Assembly (NCBI RefSeq): GCF_037392515.1
Contig: NC_090287.1
Coordinates: 10,151,501 to 10,215,500, forward strand
Source of the DNA: Haliotis asinina
Taxonomy: Eukaryota; Mollusca; Gastropoda; Lepetellida; Haliotidae
Direction: 5' to 3'
Length of the DNA stretch: 64,000 bases
Below the pieces are notes generated by a model that saw only the letters and a program-made list of their open reading frames with translations, made no database searches and was not told the DNA's origin. Within the stretch, counting starts at the first letter, position 1; each line of letters opens with the position of its first letter. Of this stretch, positions 41,569 through 54,109 are shown in pieces. The position numbers were made by a program, and so were the translations under genes.

Positions 41569-44500
41569 GTAAGTAGTTGTCATGTGTCTAGAAGAAGGTA
41601 TGTTAAAAGGTAGTGTTTGTAGACCATAAATGTGACAGTGAAAGTTTAAAATCAGTTTCACTTCTGTGGGTCATGCATGCATGGCTGATGGAGTGAGCTC
41701 TTTTACGAATGAGGTCAAAATAGAGAACTAGGCCTGACGGTTCAAAATGCGTAGCAGAGAAGGAGGGAGGGGGAATAATGGCATATTGGAAGTGATAGAT
41801 TTGTCTTGTGAGTCTGACCAAGCATCTAGGGCCCTTTCTGTTAGAGGTTGCCAATCACCTATACCTCTTTGTCTGATAGTTGAAAAGTTATCATGTACAA
41901 ATATGTAAATCATTTTTACAGGCAGTGTTCTGTTTTGCACAAGGCACCATACCAGGTTCAGATGTATTCAACAAGATCAATCATTTGCTCTTCAGTCCAA
42001 GACCAGGGAAACCTGAGATAGATAACTTAACTATTTTTTCCCCAAAACCTACATTTTACAATCAAAACTATGTGTCAGAAAAATAATTATGTAGATCTAC
42101 ATTTACTTTAAAGTATAAGTCTTTCAAACCTTCATTCAAATATTGATTCTCAAAATGTATGGATATTAGTATGTTCATCAAAACTTTGTTGAATGTTATG
42201 TCATACATGGTTCATATGTTACATCAAATCGAGGGAGCTGTTGCATAATTTATTGTGTATGATATTGTAGAATTTATGGTGTCAGTATAGAGGTCACTTA
42301 TGTAAACATTTATTGGTGAAAGTGAGAGAAACCTGGGATAGTACACTGCACCTAAGCAGAGACCATGTGTACATTATATATATATACAACAGAGGATGTA
42401 ATTGTAGGTGTGGTTATAGATTACTTTGGCCACTTATTTATGGAGCTATTTTACCACCATGTTTACCTTATTCCACCAATATTTATTTCCTCTGATAATC
42501 AAAGGTTTAGGGTAAGGGTTGGTGTTTGGGTGTTGGTTTGGGTTAGGGCTGGGGTTAGGACAAGGTATGTATTCTAATAGTGCAGGGGTGGAAATAACCC
42601 ACTGCCTGACGTCCCAGACTAGTGCTTTTTCTGCAGGGCAAGCTAGTTTGTATATCACGCTGTACCAGTGTCCAGTTGACTTTCCATTGTTAATTTTGTT
42701 GTTTATTTAAATAATCAACGAGGAAATCGGCTGGTATAGTGGAAAAATTATCAGGGCAAGTGAATTTACAAGTGCCACTGTACCGGGGTACTTTAGCAGT
42801 TCAAGAATTTTCCGTCCCTGTAGTGGCCTTTAACTGTTGAATTCTGAACACAACACCTATGGATTTCAGTTTTGGTTAAGGTTTGTCATAACATGAAAAT
42901 ATGTTAGTTGGCCTAAAAGCAATATATTTGTGTTATCACTGTCCAGTTAACCATTGTCTGAAATGTGAATATTGTTCTGACAATGCATATATGTGTTATC
43001 TGTTTGAGCTATTGTATTCCATAAGTAACTTACATGTTGCAGGCTGGTGACAGGTTGCCAGATGTTGAGGTATATGGAGCCACGCCGAATGATGTCATCA
43101 ATCCTGCTGAGTTGTACAAAGGAAAACGAGGCGTTCTATTTTCAGTGGTTGGCGCCTTTACACCAGGCTGTAGTGAGGTAGGAAGAAATATTCAATTAGC
43201 AGTTTTTACTTTAATATGCCCAGATTGATATAGTGTGAAAAAGAATGAAATTCCAGTTTGAAGTATTTTATATTTAGAGACATCAAGTCTGTTAATCATG
43301 GTTATGAAACAGGCCAAGCCTTGTTAGCAAGGAATTGTAATTTGTGGATGAATTTCTATTCTTATCTTCACCTGTACATAAAAGTGAAAGCTTTCAAGTT
43401 TTGTTCTTTTACTTTTAATGTGACTGCTGTCTACTGCTTCAATATTCATCATTCTAGCTACATCAGAACAGCCTGTAAACATTGTTAAGTAATCTGGTCC
43501 ATATATATTCATAGTGGGTATTTAAGTATCCTAGTGAAAATTTGCAGTCTAAGTAATAATCCTCTGTACTTTTCATTACACTCCACTACTGAGTCTAACA
43601 AAACCTTATGGGACGTCGCGTCAGGTAACCTTTGAGATTGACCAATCAGAACACAGCTTACCAAATCGCAAAAGTGGACATTTGAATGTACCTTTGGAAC
43701 TTTTTATCTTGAAAAGGTTTGTACCGGAACAATTCTGAATGCTATTTAGCTTACGCTCGCTTCTGTGTGACACACATACAACCATGACAATGGTGAGTAA
43801 ACAGTCACTGAAAAAAGTGTTTTTGGCAATATTCAAGGATGTCAGCTTGCGGAAATATTAGCTAATGGTAACCATGTCAACAAAAAAACCCAAAGCGTAT
43901 ATACTGCAGGTCAAATAACTGTGTTATATGCAGAGTTTTGTTTGTGGAGAGATCTGTGTCAGTGACCTGAATATTTTGAAAGTCCCTCTGATCACTAGAT
44001 AGTAGCCGTTGTCTGATTGGTTAAATCTATTTAACCGTCTCACGTTTCATTGGATGGGTCATTGGTTGCTCAAAGGTTACCTGATGTGACCTTCTACTAG
44101 GTTTTGTTAGACTCAGTGGTGGAGTGTAACGAAATACACTGAGATTAAGTTTACTCAGACTGGAAAATTTGAGTAGTATATTTTATCTTCCATACAAGGT
44201 TAATTTAGGGCAGAAAAATACTTCTTAGGCTTGCCATCATAGGAAAACTCACAGGCACATAGTTCTGTTACACATATTTACAGTGGAATCCCTCAAAACC
44301 AGCATCCCTCCAATCTGGCATGCTCTCAATATCGGCACAAGAATTTGGTCCCAGCAGAAGCTAGTTAGTTTATGATCGTTTGCATGCTTGCTAATCTAGC
44401 ATCAGCCTACTCCATACTTCAGCACAATAAAAAGACCGCCCAACTGACTGTTTGTATAGTAGTTTAGGTTCACAAAACTGGCATCCGCCATCTTGGGTCT

Positions 44501-47500
44501 CCTGTTGACTAGCTGAACATGTATTAACAAACACAGTGGATTATGGTTAAGTATGGTGGTTAAGCATAAGCAGGTGAGGTAAATTGGTGAGTGGCACATG
44601 TCACACGGCAAATTGAATTAACTGGCATCTCCCTGTTTGTCAGTCGCTCACTGTGTTGAGATGGCTTTAAAGATTAGCTGTAACATCCCTCTTGCTGAAC
44701 TCACCTCAAACTTTGCCAAAGGTTCTACAATAGCAGCCTTTGTTTCCTGTGACATGGACATACCAATGGAGACTGCACGAAATTTTGATAAACCCTGCAT
44801 GCTCACTATACCGGCATATTTTGCAGGTCCCAGTGCATGCTGGTTTAGAGGGCTTCCACTGTGTCTTAAGAGGTCACTTTCAAATGATGTAACTGTGCCT
44901 GCTTCATTTGGGGCTTTATTTATGCTTCACCATAGTCTTGCCTATACTATAGTGTGAAAAACATCTGTTTACAAACTCGTAAAGAAATGTGAAAAAGAAA
45001 TGATGAAATGACCATCTCAACTACAAAACTGAATATATTTCTGGTACAAAATGTTAATACAGTCCATCTGTGTCTAAATCTCCCAAAAGAATTGCACTCT
45101 AACTCAAAAACAAATAATTGTAAATGACTCAAACTAATGCCAAAGTAATAGGAAAAACACACCAACTCTGCCAAATTTTGTTATAATTTTTGTAAACAAA
45201 ATATAAAAGTTGTTTAACAAACCATCATTACATCGATTCAATACTGCAAGATTTTTTTACATGGGTGTAACAACAGCTCACATAACAGCTAGGTAAGCGG
45301 GAGGCTTAGACGAATATGTCATCATGGTCATGTGATGGTTTATCCTGCTGACTGAGCGATTGATTCATCTCACACATTGAGTTTTACTGAGGATGTTAAA
45401 GCCTTAATTTATGAGGTCAACTTCTTCAAGTCTGAAACTTGTGGGAGATTGTGACTCAAGTGGACTATACATACTATCAAATGATTCCTTTGTTTCTGTT
45501 CAATTTCAGTCACACATTCCTGAATACATATCTAATCATCAAAAGTTCAAGGTAGGTGGAGAATACCGATCTGAAAAAATATGCCTAAGGAATTCACCTA
45601 CTGAATTTTTAGTGTGTGATACGTTAACCATTCACTGTATTGAATGTTACTTCAGATATGGCAGTGCAAATTAATGCTTGGGTTTGAGTCTCATATTGAA
45701 TTCAAAGTGTGTCATCACTCAGACACTTTGATTAATCCCAGAATGTATTAATTACAGATCTGATGTTATTACATCTGTTTTCCAAGGAATTATTTATAAC
45801 TGTGGTGTAAACATATTAAATGGTGTTAGCATTAGTTTACAGTCTTGTCACGAGATGTTCAACTTTACATTACTATGTTTATACTGATGTCCATTTAGTC
45901 TTTGCACACAGAACATCATTGAAGGTACACACTGACCAAAGCTTCAGAAAATATGATATGTGTATGAATTCATCACATTCATGAATTCTACCGGTTTAGC
46001 AAGATCTGCAGTATGTTTGAGACTTCTTAAATACAAATGACACATTGTAAACAATGTGAGTATGAGTTACCACAAAATGAGTAGATTGTGGTGGGAGAAT
46101 GTGTTTTTTTGTATGTTTACTGAAGCAAGAATGCACGATTATCTACATAAAATATCCTGATATTGCATCATGAATTTACCTTACTCATGGAGCAATTGTT
46201 TGTCATAGACAATTTCCTATGAGACAGGGTGCCTCATTCACAGAATGTTACTCATGAGTTTGGAACATTTTTGAAGTGGTATGGTAGTGGAGAGTGACTC
46301 CTACATTTCAGTCCTGGCAGATTCCTGTATAGAGAAAATGACTTGGGGTACATTTGTGTTGCATCATACATGACTGTTCATATTTTCTACTACACCTTTG
46401 GCGGTGGGGTTGGGTTGTGGATAAAGTGTGGGCTCGTTACACTGAAAACATGGACTCGATTCCCCACATGGATACAATGTGTGAAGCCCATTGTTACCCA
46501 CTGTGATATTGCTGGTGTATTGCTGGTATACTGCTGGTATATTGCTTGTGTATTACTGAAAGCAGCATTAGCCCCATCTCACTCACTCACTCACTCACTC
46601 ACTCACTCACTCACTCCAGCACCCGATCAATGGCTGATGTTTCTGTGACAGGAGGAAGGGTACGATGTTATCTGCTGTGTGGCTGTCAATGACCCCTTTG
46701 TCATGAACGCCTGGGGGAAGGAGCTTAAAGCTGAGGGAAAGGTAAAATGGTTTATGTCATGGCGCAATGTCTTGTTTATAACAAGTTCCAAACTCCATCT
46801 TGGATGCCTTGATAAACTTGAACTATTCAATTGTTTAGATAGTATGTAAAATATTTTTTTAATTCAGTATATATATTTCTTAAAATCTTTTTGGGACAGG
46901 GGCTTGAAACTAAGCATGAGTGGGTACCTGATGTGTAGAAGTCAGTTTAAACTGTCATGATTTGTAATCAAACATGGCTGCAAGCCATTTGAGAAATAAA
47001 AAAAATGGTTTTCAATCTTAGACTTACTGTCCTCAGAAACCAGTTGACCAGTGAAACAAGGGCCTTCAGATGTGTGCTCCCATGATGACTCCTAATTTGG
47101 TGGAAATGTTTGGAGTCTTATTGAAGCCATATTTGAAACACCATATGTGGGAATCACTCAGTGACTTTCGCCAAAAATATGATGAATTCTGGTACATGCA
47201 AAGTTACAGTATACTGGTACATTCTGATATGTTCATAGGGTTTAGGTTTGAAACTTAAGGCAAAGCCCACTTAACCATTGTATGTATAGCATGCAGAGGC
47301 CCAAATAAGCTTCGTATCCAGGTAAAATACATGTATGCAAAGACAACTTCCAATTATGCATTCAAGAATATTTGTTGTGTACCAATTACACATTTAAAAT
47401 GTTAGGTTCTCGAAAAATATTAACACATATGTGTATTCAATATATTCATAAAAATGTGTAATGTGTAATGAAAAAGACACAGCTATCACGTTGTATAGTT

Positions 47501-49402
47501 AGTACTGTCAGTATAGGATGAGTGATATTTTATGAAAACATTTCCATTGATTACTGCATAAGGCAGCACACACCTGCTTAGTAAACTTACTCAATGACGT
47601 ATACTTAAATGAGTAAAATTCCTAAAATACCCACATAACAGTGGGTAAAGGAAAATGAAATACCTACTCAACTTTCATAATACCCACTCAAAAAAAAAAA
47701 GTACAGTGGGTACAGAACCCTCTTTTTGGGAGCTCTGGAATTCTGGAATGAATCAGTGAATGTTCTACAATAGTGTGATCAGTCAGAGAAAATGTTGGTT
47801 AGTTAGTTTCTTATTTAATATTTGTGAAAAACTTAACATATTTCAATAGCATGTATTGACATCTTGGTATGATATGTTCTGTTTTTGTGTTTCAGATCAA
47901 AATGCTGGCGGACACAAGAGGCGAGTTCACGAGGGCGATGGGCATGCAGCTGGACTGTACCAAGCTTCTCGGGGGATGGAGGTCCAGGAGGTATAAATGC
48001 CTATGTATTTCAGCTATTGTTTGCAGTGAAAGTATTAATGTTAAAATGTTATCTGTGATGTTGTTGTTGGAAGAAAGTAGATGGTAATCCTGTTGTTTGT
48101 GGGATTATGAGTGCTTTTGGTATTTGTTAGTTCTATATACATCATTTATCCATATTTTATCTATATGATGCTATGATAAATTTTTCATGTAAAATGAGTT
48201 CAACTAGATTTGCAGCTTTTCTGTAGTGGCAGAGGACAGCATGATACAGCTGTAGCTTTTTGTTGAAGGTATTCTATATTGGTAGAGGACAGTGTGGTAC
48301 AGCTGTAGCTTTGTGTTACAGGTATTCCGTAGTGGTAGAGGACAGCATGATACAGCTGTAGCTTTTTGTTGAAGGTATTCTATATTGGTAGAGGACAGTG
48401 TGGTACAGCTGTAGCTTTGTGTTACAGGTATTCCGTAGTGGTAGAGGACAGCATGATACAGCTGTAGCTTTTTGTTGAAGGTATTCTATATTGGTAGAGG
48501 ACAGTGTGGTACAGCTGTAGCTTTGTGTTACAGGTATTCCATAGTGGCAGAGGACAGCATGATACAGCTGTAGCGTTGTGTTGCAGTTATTCTATATTGT
48601 TAGAGGACAGCGTGATACAGCTGTAGCTTTGTGTTACAGTTATTCCATAGTGGTAGAGGACAGCGTGATAAAGCTGTAGCGTTGTGTTGCAGGTATTCTA
48701 TAGTGGTAGAGGACAGCATGATACAGCTGTAGCGTTGTGTTGCAGGTATTCTATAGTGGTAGAGGACAGCATGATACAGCTGTAGCGTTGTGTTGCAGGT
48801 ATTCTATAGTGTTAGAGGACAGCGTGATAAAGCTGTAGCGTTGTGTTGCAGGTATTCTATAGTGGTAGAGGACAGCATGATACAGCTGTAGCGTTGTGTT
48901 GCAGGTATTCTATAGTGGTAGAGGACAGCGTGATACAGCTGTAGCGTTGTGTTGCAGGTATTCTATAGTGGTAGAGGACAGCGTGATACAGCTGTAGCAT
49001 TGTGTTGCAGGTATTCCGTAGTGGTAGAGGACAGCGTGATACAGCTGTAGTGTTGTGTTGCAGGTATTCCTATTCTATAGTGGTAAGGCACAGAGTGATA
49101 GAGATGTAGCTTTGTGTTGTAGGTATTCTATAGTGGTAGAGGACAGTGCGATACAGCTGTAGCTTTGTGTTTCAGGTGTTCTATAGTGGTGGGGCATAGG
49201 GTGATACAGCTGTAGCTTTGTGTTGCAGGTATTCTATAATGGTAGAGGACAGCATGATACAGCTGTAGCTTTGTGTTGCAGGTATTCTATAGTGGTAGAG
49301 GACAGCGTGATACAACAAATCAACGAGGACCCAGATCACACAGGTCTTGTATGTCTGCTGTGTATAAAGAACATGAAGAGTCGGGCACAGGCACCGCCAT
49401 GA
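41473..49402 (+). CDS. PRDX5: Peroxiredoxin-5 (6 exons)
   Basis: 192-aa thiol peroxidase reducing H2O2, alkyl hydroperoxides and peroxynitrite. Exons: 41473-41568, 43043-43177, 45510-45551, 46652-46741, 47896-47990 and 49282-49402, all in phase. Residues 1-32 are Arg/Leu/Ser-rich without acids, like a mitochondrial presequence. The peroxidatic Cys75 sits in [11 protein letters not shown] and the resolving Cys177 in HTGLVCLL. The C-terminus is KSRAQAPP, so the peroxisomal SQL signal of human PRDX5 is absent. The intron before exon 6 holds 20 tandem copies of that exon's beginning. An in-frame upstream ATG at 41404 would add 23 residues and is less likely. Confidence 0.93.
43043..43177 (+). CDS. 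PRDX5: PRDX5 exon 2 (peroxidatic cysteine)
   Basis: [20 protein letters not shown] through [16 protein letters not shown]. Acceptor TTGCAG, donor GTAGGA. Confidence 0.95.
43577..44131. mobile_element. MITE in PRDX5 intron 2
   Basis: Inverted ends about 55 bp: TTACACTCCACTACTGAGTC then AACAAAACCTTA on the left, and the inverse of TTACACTCCACCACTGAGTC then AACAAAACCTAG on the right, both followed by CAGGTAACCTTTGAG. Non-coding. Target duplication not clear. Confidence 0.8.
44281..44861. mobile_element. CAGT-ended MITE in PRDX5 intron 2 (pogo/Tigger-like)
   Basis: Ends CAGTGGAATCCCTCAAAACC on the left and the inverse of CAGTGGAAGCCCTCTAAACC on the right, each running into AGCAT. TA precedes the left end, TG follows the right end. 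Internal CTGGCAT repeats resemble the layout of the element at 1270-2171 but the sequence is different. Confidence 0.72.
45510..45551 (+). CDS. PRDX5: PRDX5 exon 3 (14-codon microexon)
   Basis: [14 protein letters not shown]; human PRDX5 reads KTHLPGFVEQAEALK here. Acceptor TTTCAG, donor GTAGGT. Its loss would keep the frame but remove the helix after the active site. Confidence 0.88.
46401..46617 (+). repeat. SINE with long (ACTC)n tail
   Basis: Plus-strand copy with GATTCCCCACATGG at the B-box region, GTGTGAAGCCCATTG, a TATTGCTGGTGTATTGCTGG core and about ten ACTC units. It ends just upstream of PRDX5 exon 4. Confidence 0.85.
46652..46741 (+). CDS. PRDX5: PRDX5 exon 4
   Basis: [20 protein letters not shown] then [10 protein letters not shown]; the human equivalent is VVACLSVNDAFVTGEWGRAH. 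A SINE ends just 35 bp before the acceptor. Confidence 0.95.
47896..47990 (+). CDS. PRDX5: PRDX5 exon 5
   Basis: [20 protein letters not shown] then [12 protein letters not shown]. Donor AG/GTATAA, phase 2, so it needs an acceptor followed by G-TAT, which every repeat copy downstream offers. Confidence 0.92.
48206..49320 (+). repeat. 53-bp minisatellite built from the PRDX5 exon 6 splice acceptor
   Basis: 21 units counting the true exon. The consensus starts GTATTCTATAGTGGTAGAGG, continues ACAGCGTGATACAGCTGTAG and ends CGTTGTGTTGCAG. Each unit ends in AG, so each boundary is a usable acceptor in the same phase. The first six units alternate two subtypes, giving a 106-bp higher-order period. 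Copies 17 and 19 are the most diverged. Confidence 0.95.
49282..49402 (+). CDS. PRDX5: PRDX5 exon 6 (last exon)
   Basis: [20 protein letters not shown] then [19 protein letters not shown] and stop. It is the 21st and last unit of the 53-bp array, the only one that reads past VIQ into NEDPDH and the resolving cysteine. Confidence 0.92.
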
Positions 49403-52400
49403 TAAAGGACTGGACCACATGTCCTGCCATAGTCTCCCTTTTCAACTTTGTGAACTTACGCTATCTTTTGATTTGTATCATAATTTGTTCACGTTAATCA
49501 AGGCACTATCTCCGTCCGAACAGAGTAGGTTATCGGCTGATAGTTTGTTTCAACGAGGACTTGGGATCTGTGCAATCTGCGGTTGAATTCTCTGTAGGAC
49601 CATGTTGAGTTGCAGTTGCATCCTACTATCTTCAGTTATCCAGAGTCTTTAGTTGAATTTTACTATCATAATTACCTTAGACTCATTTCCTGTGACAGCT
49701 TGGTTTTGAGTCTGATATCAGAGGGACAGGTCTAAGAATGTGTGGTCGGTTCTGTTGAATCAGGGGATACTCTATGATAATGTACACACATCAAAGATTA
49801 TGATGTAATAATGCTATCATGGTAAATTGGTCCACGGTAGAATGAAAATATCTTTCACTGCACAACTTTGGATAACAAACGACTTCTCATCTGCACACAT
49901 CACTGCTCTTATCCTGAAAGTTAAAAATGCAGTTCTTCTTTTCAAAAAGTTATTTTCACAATATCGAAAATGAACAAGAGTTAATGAACTCACTGGAAGT
50001 ATGTTGTCTTGATTTCAAACATAAGCCAAATTCTATTTTCCTGAAGAAAAGAGTTTGTGTCCAGATGTTTTTAATATCTGGAAGTGGCTATTCTGTTGAT
50101 GCTGAAGGTGATACGAGAGAGTCCACTTGTGTATCTCTACGTGGGAATGGATATATATGCCAGTTCACTTTTGGTAGTGATAAGTATTCAGTTTATTACT
50201 GAAGGAGACTTACTGTTTGGAAGTGTTGTCAGACAAAAAGTATCTGATATTTTGTGAAACATGATTACTTCTTTTCAAGTTAATCAAAAAGTACTATAGT
50301 CAATAATATTTTCCCCTGTAGTTTTCTTACAGCATAAAATTTCAAAATTCCAAGCGATTGTTTAGTAGTATGTAAGTAAAAATAGAGGAAACCCGAGTTT
50401 AGACAGAATCTCATGGTGAATGTATCTATAGCTCACCTGTACAAAGATATGTATTGTGAACACCTGCAGGTGCATGTATATGGAAATTGTATAGAACAGC
50501 ATGGCTCCCTGACTCTGAAGAAAGGTTCAGGCAAACATTGAGATCTGGATACTGCCAGAATTTGTGTGTGTGTCTAGATTGCGTAATACGTCTGGGAAGA
50601 CATATTTTTCACTTCAGGTCAGCTGGTGATCATTCCTGGCCTATTTGTCTATTTTCATGGTTTGTCAAACTAGTCATGACTATGTTTACTCTGTATTGTC
50701 ACTTTTATCAGCTGTCGTGGAAATCTGCTGGGATGTGATTGTGCTGGCTGTGTTTTCACGATTAAGTAGCTTGTGTTCTAACTGAACATATTATATAGAA
50801 ATTATGTTTTCAGAAGGGTTATTTTGCCTGTGTGGAAAGTTTGCCTTTCTGTTTTGACTTTTATCTGAAATTGTTTACTTGCACAGTGATATGCCCATCT
50901 ACATCTTGAAATCAGTGTCAGTTGAAATTTGTGGCCTTAATTCTGGCCTTTCATGAATCTTTTCTGTATTTGGACTGTTATATCATCTTGCTCTGATGTT
51001 AGAAGTCTTGTTTGTTAACAATTGATCACTCCAGCAAACTGTCTTTACCAGATAACAGAACGCCAAAGAGGAACTGTCAGAAGCTATATTTTATAAATAT
51101 TTGCAACTACATCTGGATGTACATGTGTACTGTGCCTTTCATTCCTGCTACATACATACTGCTTCGGGTAGTCCTTTCGAGAGCTGCTCGTACACCAGTT
51201 TTTGTGATTGTGTGTTGTTTTGCCTTGTAGAAAAAATAAGTTTCTTGTCTTCCATTTCTGTCTGCTGCCAGGTCTCAATTTGTTGCAGCAAAACAAGATA
51301 ACTCTTTACACAATCTTCAAACTGATTTTGAGATGTAATGTTACTAGAGCTTTGAGCTCAGTTGTGTTTCTTAGCGCACAGTAAGCAGTTAAGATCAGTT
51401 GCAGTTAATGACTTTTATCTGTGATCAAAGTGGCCTTGGCAGTTAATTTCTCTTTATTTCTAATGATAATCTGAAACTCAGATTAATTTAGAGAAACACA
51501 TTTGAGTTTGTTTCAAATCTCGCACATAATGCTAATTTATATATAAGATGGCTACAGTCAGTAAGTGATGTTCCTTGTCATACCATGATCAGTTCTGTAG
51601 GAAGTCAGTACTGTCTTTCTCTTGTGAAAACACTCATGACCCATTCTTATGAACAGGTTCCTTGTGTACAGTGCATTTTCTAAAAATACAAAGTTTCAGT
51701 TCAGATGGAATAATAATAATTAAAAACCCACTACATAGCACTCTGTCAAAAACCATGAATTTCTGACTTTCTCATTAACGAAAAGCCAGGAAATAGGCGA
51801 CCAGCTGTATGTCTGTCAGTGTGTATAAAGTTACTCTTGTACACTGCTGTATTTTTGGGGAAAGAGTATGCACTGTACACAAAAATACACATTTGGTAGT
51901 GCTTCTGAAACCTGCCATTGTTGGGTATGTTGTTTATATTTTCGATTAGCTTATATTTGAAGAATTGTTCTTTTTGGAAATCAATCCTAGTTTGGTTTTA
52001 CCACTTGCTTCTGCGAGTATTAGAATTTTGGAAAGTGAGAAAGATACTTCTTAAAGGATAACTGTTATGTGTATGATAAAGTGTCATGCAGTACTGGAGC
52101 AGTGGATTTGTATTCAGTGTTTTTTGATGTAAACCTAAATTGATGTATTTTTTGTTTCACTGTGTTAGTGGTGTCCATTCATGAAGACGGTGTTTTTTAT
52201 GTCAGACAAATGACTTAACTTTTCAGGGAATATATTTTTAATGTTCGTATACATTTTTCAGAATCTGATAAGAGGTTCCAGATGAAACACTGGTACATGC
52301 TACTGTTGATCATGTTTACCTGGGGAATACAGATCTTGTAGTTACAATGAATTGATCTGGTTCTGGTGTTGTCATAGTTACTTGTTAATCATGAACATAT

Positions 52401-53949
52401 TTGGATAATGGTGAATGTGTAAATAAACGTTTATGATCTTGACTCTGACTTTCAACATTAAAGAATCCTGGTTTGAAGTGAAGTGTGATGAAAGACCATA
52501 GTTACCATGGTGAACGTCCATCAACACCCAACACTGAGCAAGATCAACTTAGTAAACCTTTACTGGGATTTAGGTCATTGTACCCTAATCAATGTCCAGT
52601 TTATCAAGTTGGACGTGCAGGTTCAGAGTTCCAGAAGAAGTTTATATGAGACAAATGCAATCTGTGGACATCCTTTCCATTCCATTATCTTGTTCTAAAA
52701 CACAAGTTGTAACACCTGAATATCTCCCATGATTTTATTAAAATATATTCTTTCAACAAAATATGGAAACAGTGTTTTCATTCTTGACAATGCTCACATG
52801 TTTAACACTGATATATGATGACACATAATGTGAACACTGGCTTGTTCATGGTGTCCTAGAACCACTGGGACATACACACCATACCAACATGCATGATACC
52901 ATATGCCATCTTCAGTCACCGCTCAAAACACTATCGGTTCTGGCTCTGTTAGAAAAGTAACTTTGCCAAGACAATATCCAATTTTCAGTTAATTGGCAAA
53001 ACAAACTGTATATGTACATTTTGATACTAATGGTAAAAGTCTTACACTTAAGACAAGACCTTATTTTGTGAACAACCCCTGTTAATGTGCTTCCCAAGCA
53101 GGGATTTCAGAATCTGATAGACATTCAGTAGTAGGAAGAACAGGAAAAAATGAATTTCTTACGGACAACAATCCACATTTTTCAACAATTTCAATTACAA
53201 GAAGATGACAAAACTTCCGGACACTGGAAGTCCAAAGAGGAAATGCCAGCATAAATGAGGACAAGTATGTCCTGTACTCCAATGGCTTCGCTCCTGTTCT
53301 TCCTTTCTGATCTACCGACCTGAACATAATGAACAAATATCTGCTGATTGGATAAAAAGCCAGGTTTAATGGAGTTATGTCCTTCTGTATAAGACATGTT
53401 CCAAAAGTTATATCAAACGCTCATACATTCGGGATGCGAGATGTTTTTACTACCTGCAACATTGTGTATCTTGTTAGGTGTGTCCTTTAGCAACAAAGGA
53501 GCATATTTACATGTACAAATAAAAAAAAAACAAGACAAGACACACACTTGCTAGACATATCACAAGAAAACATACAATGATATATATCATGCTTCATATA
53601 ATGTCAGCAACCATGGAAAAACGTATCAGTTGTGACCTGACAACCTTAGTCCCCAAATGCCCTGTTGCACCATCACCAGTAAAACAAGCATGTCATGTCT
53701 CTCCTGCACGTCACCGTCAGTATTCACTATATGCACATCCCCTCCCCGACCACTAGGTGGGGTTGTAGTGTGGACTCAGTGGTCTTTACCAACATTCTCA
53801 ATAAACACAAAGTTGTTCTGCAGAATACAGATGCATGGGACAATGTCATAACAACGGTGATGCACTACAAGAGAAGGACAATAATTAGATCATTTACAGT
53901 AATTTGTCTTTTTTGGTAACTTTGAAACTGTGGTTTCAGCTGGAAGAAT

Positions 53950-54109
53950 GAGAGTATGGTTTTACGTCATTTTCAGCTATATTCCAGCAACATCACAGCG
54001 TGGGACACCAGATACAGACTTCACACATTGTACCCATGTGGGAAATTAAACTAGGCCTTTGGTGTGATGTGCAAACGCTTTAACCAGTAGGCTACCCCAC
54101 TGCCCCTCA
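53950..54109 (-). repeat. SINE, abalone tRNA-type family
   Basis: Full-length minus-strand copy: CAGCTATATTCCAGCAACAT core, TACCCATGTGGG, and AGGCTACCCCACTGCCCC at the head end. Confidence 0.82.

Noticed and set aside
42505-42560. TTAGGG-like interstitial telomere repeat
   Set aside because: Too short and degenerate (TTTGGG, TAAGGG mixed) to support more than a simple G/T-rich tract.
48206-49320. CRISPR-like look of regularly spaced 53-bp repeats
   Set aside because: Eukaryotic host, repeats are contiguous with no unique spacers, and they match the PRDX5 exon border.
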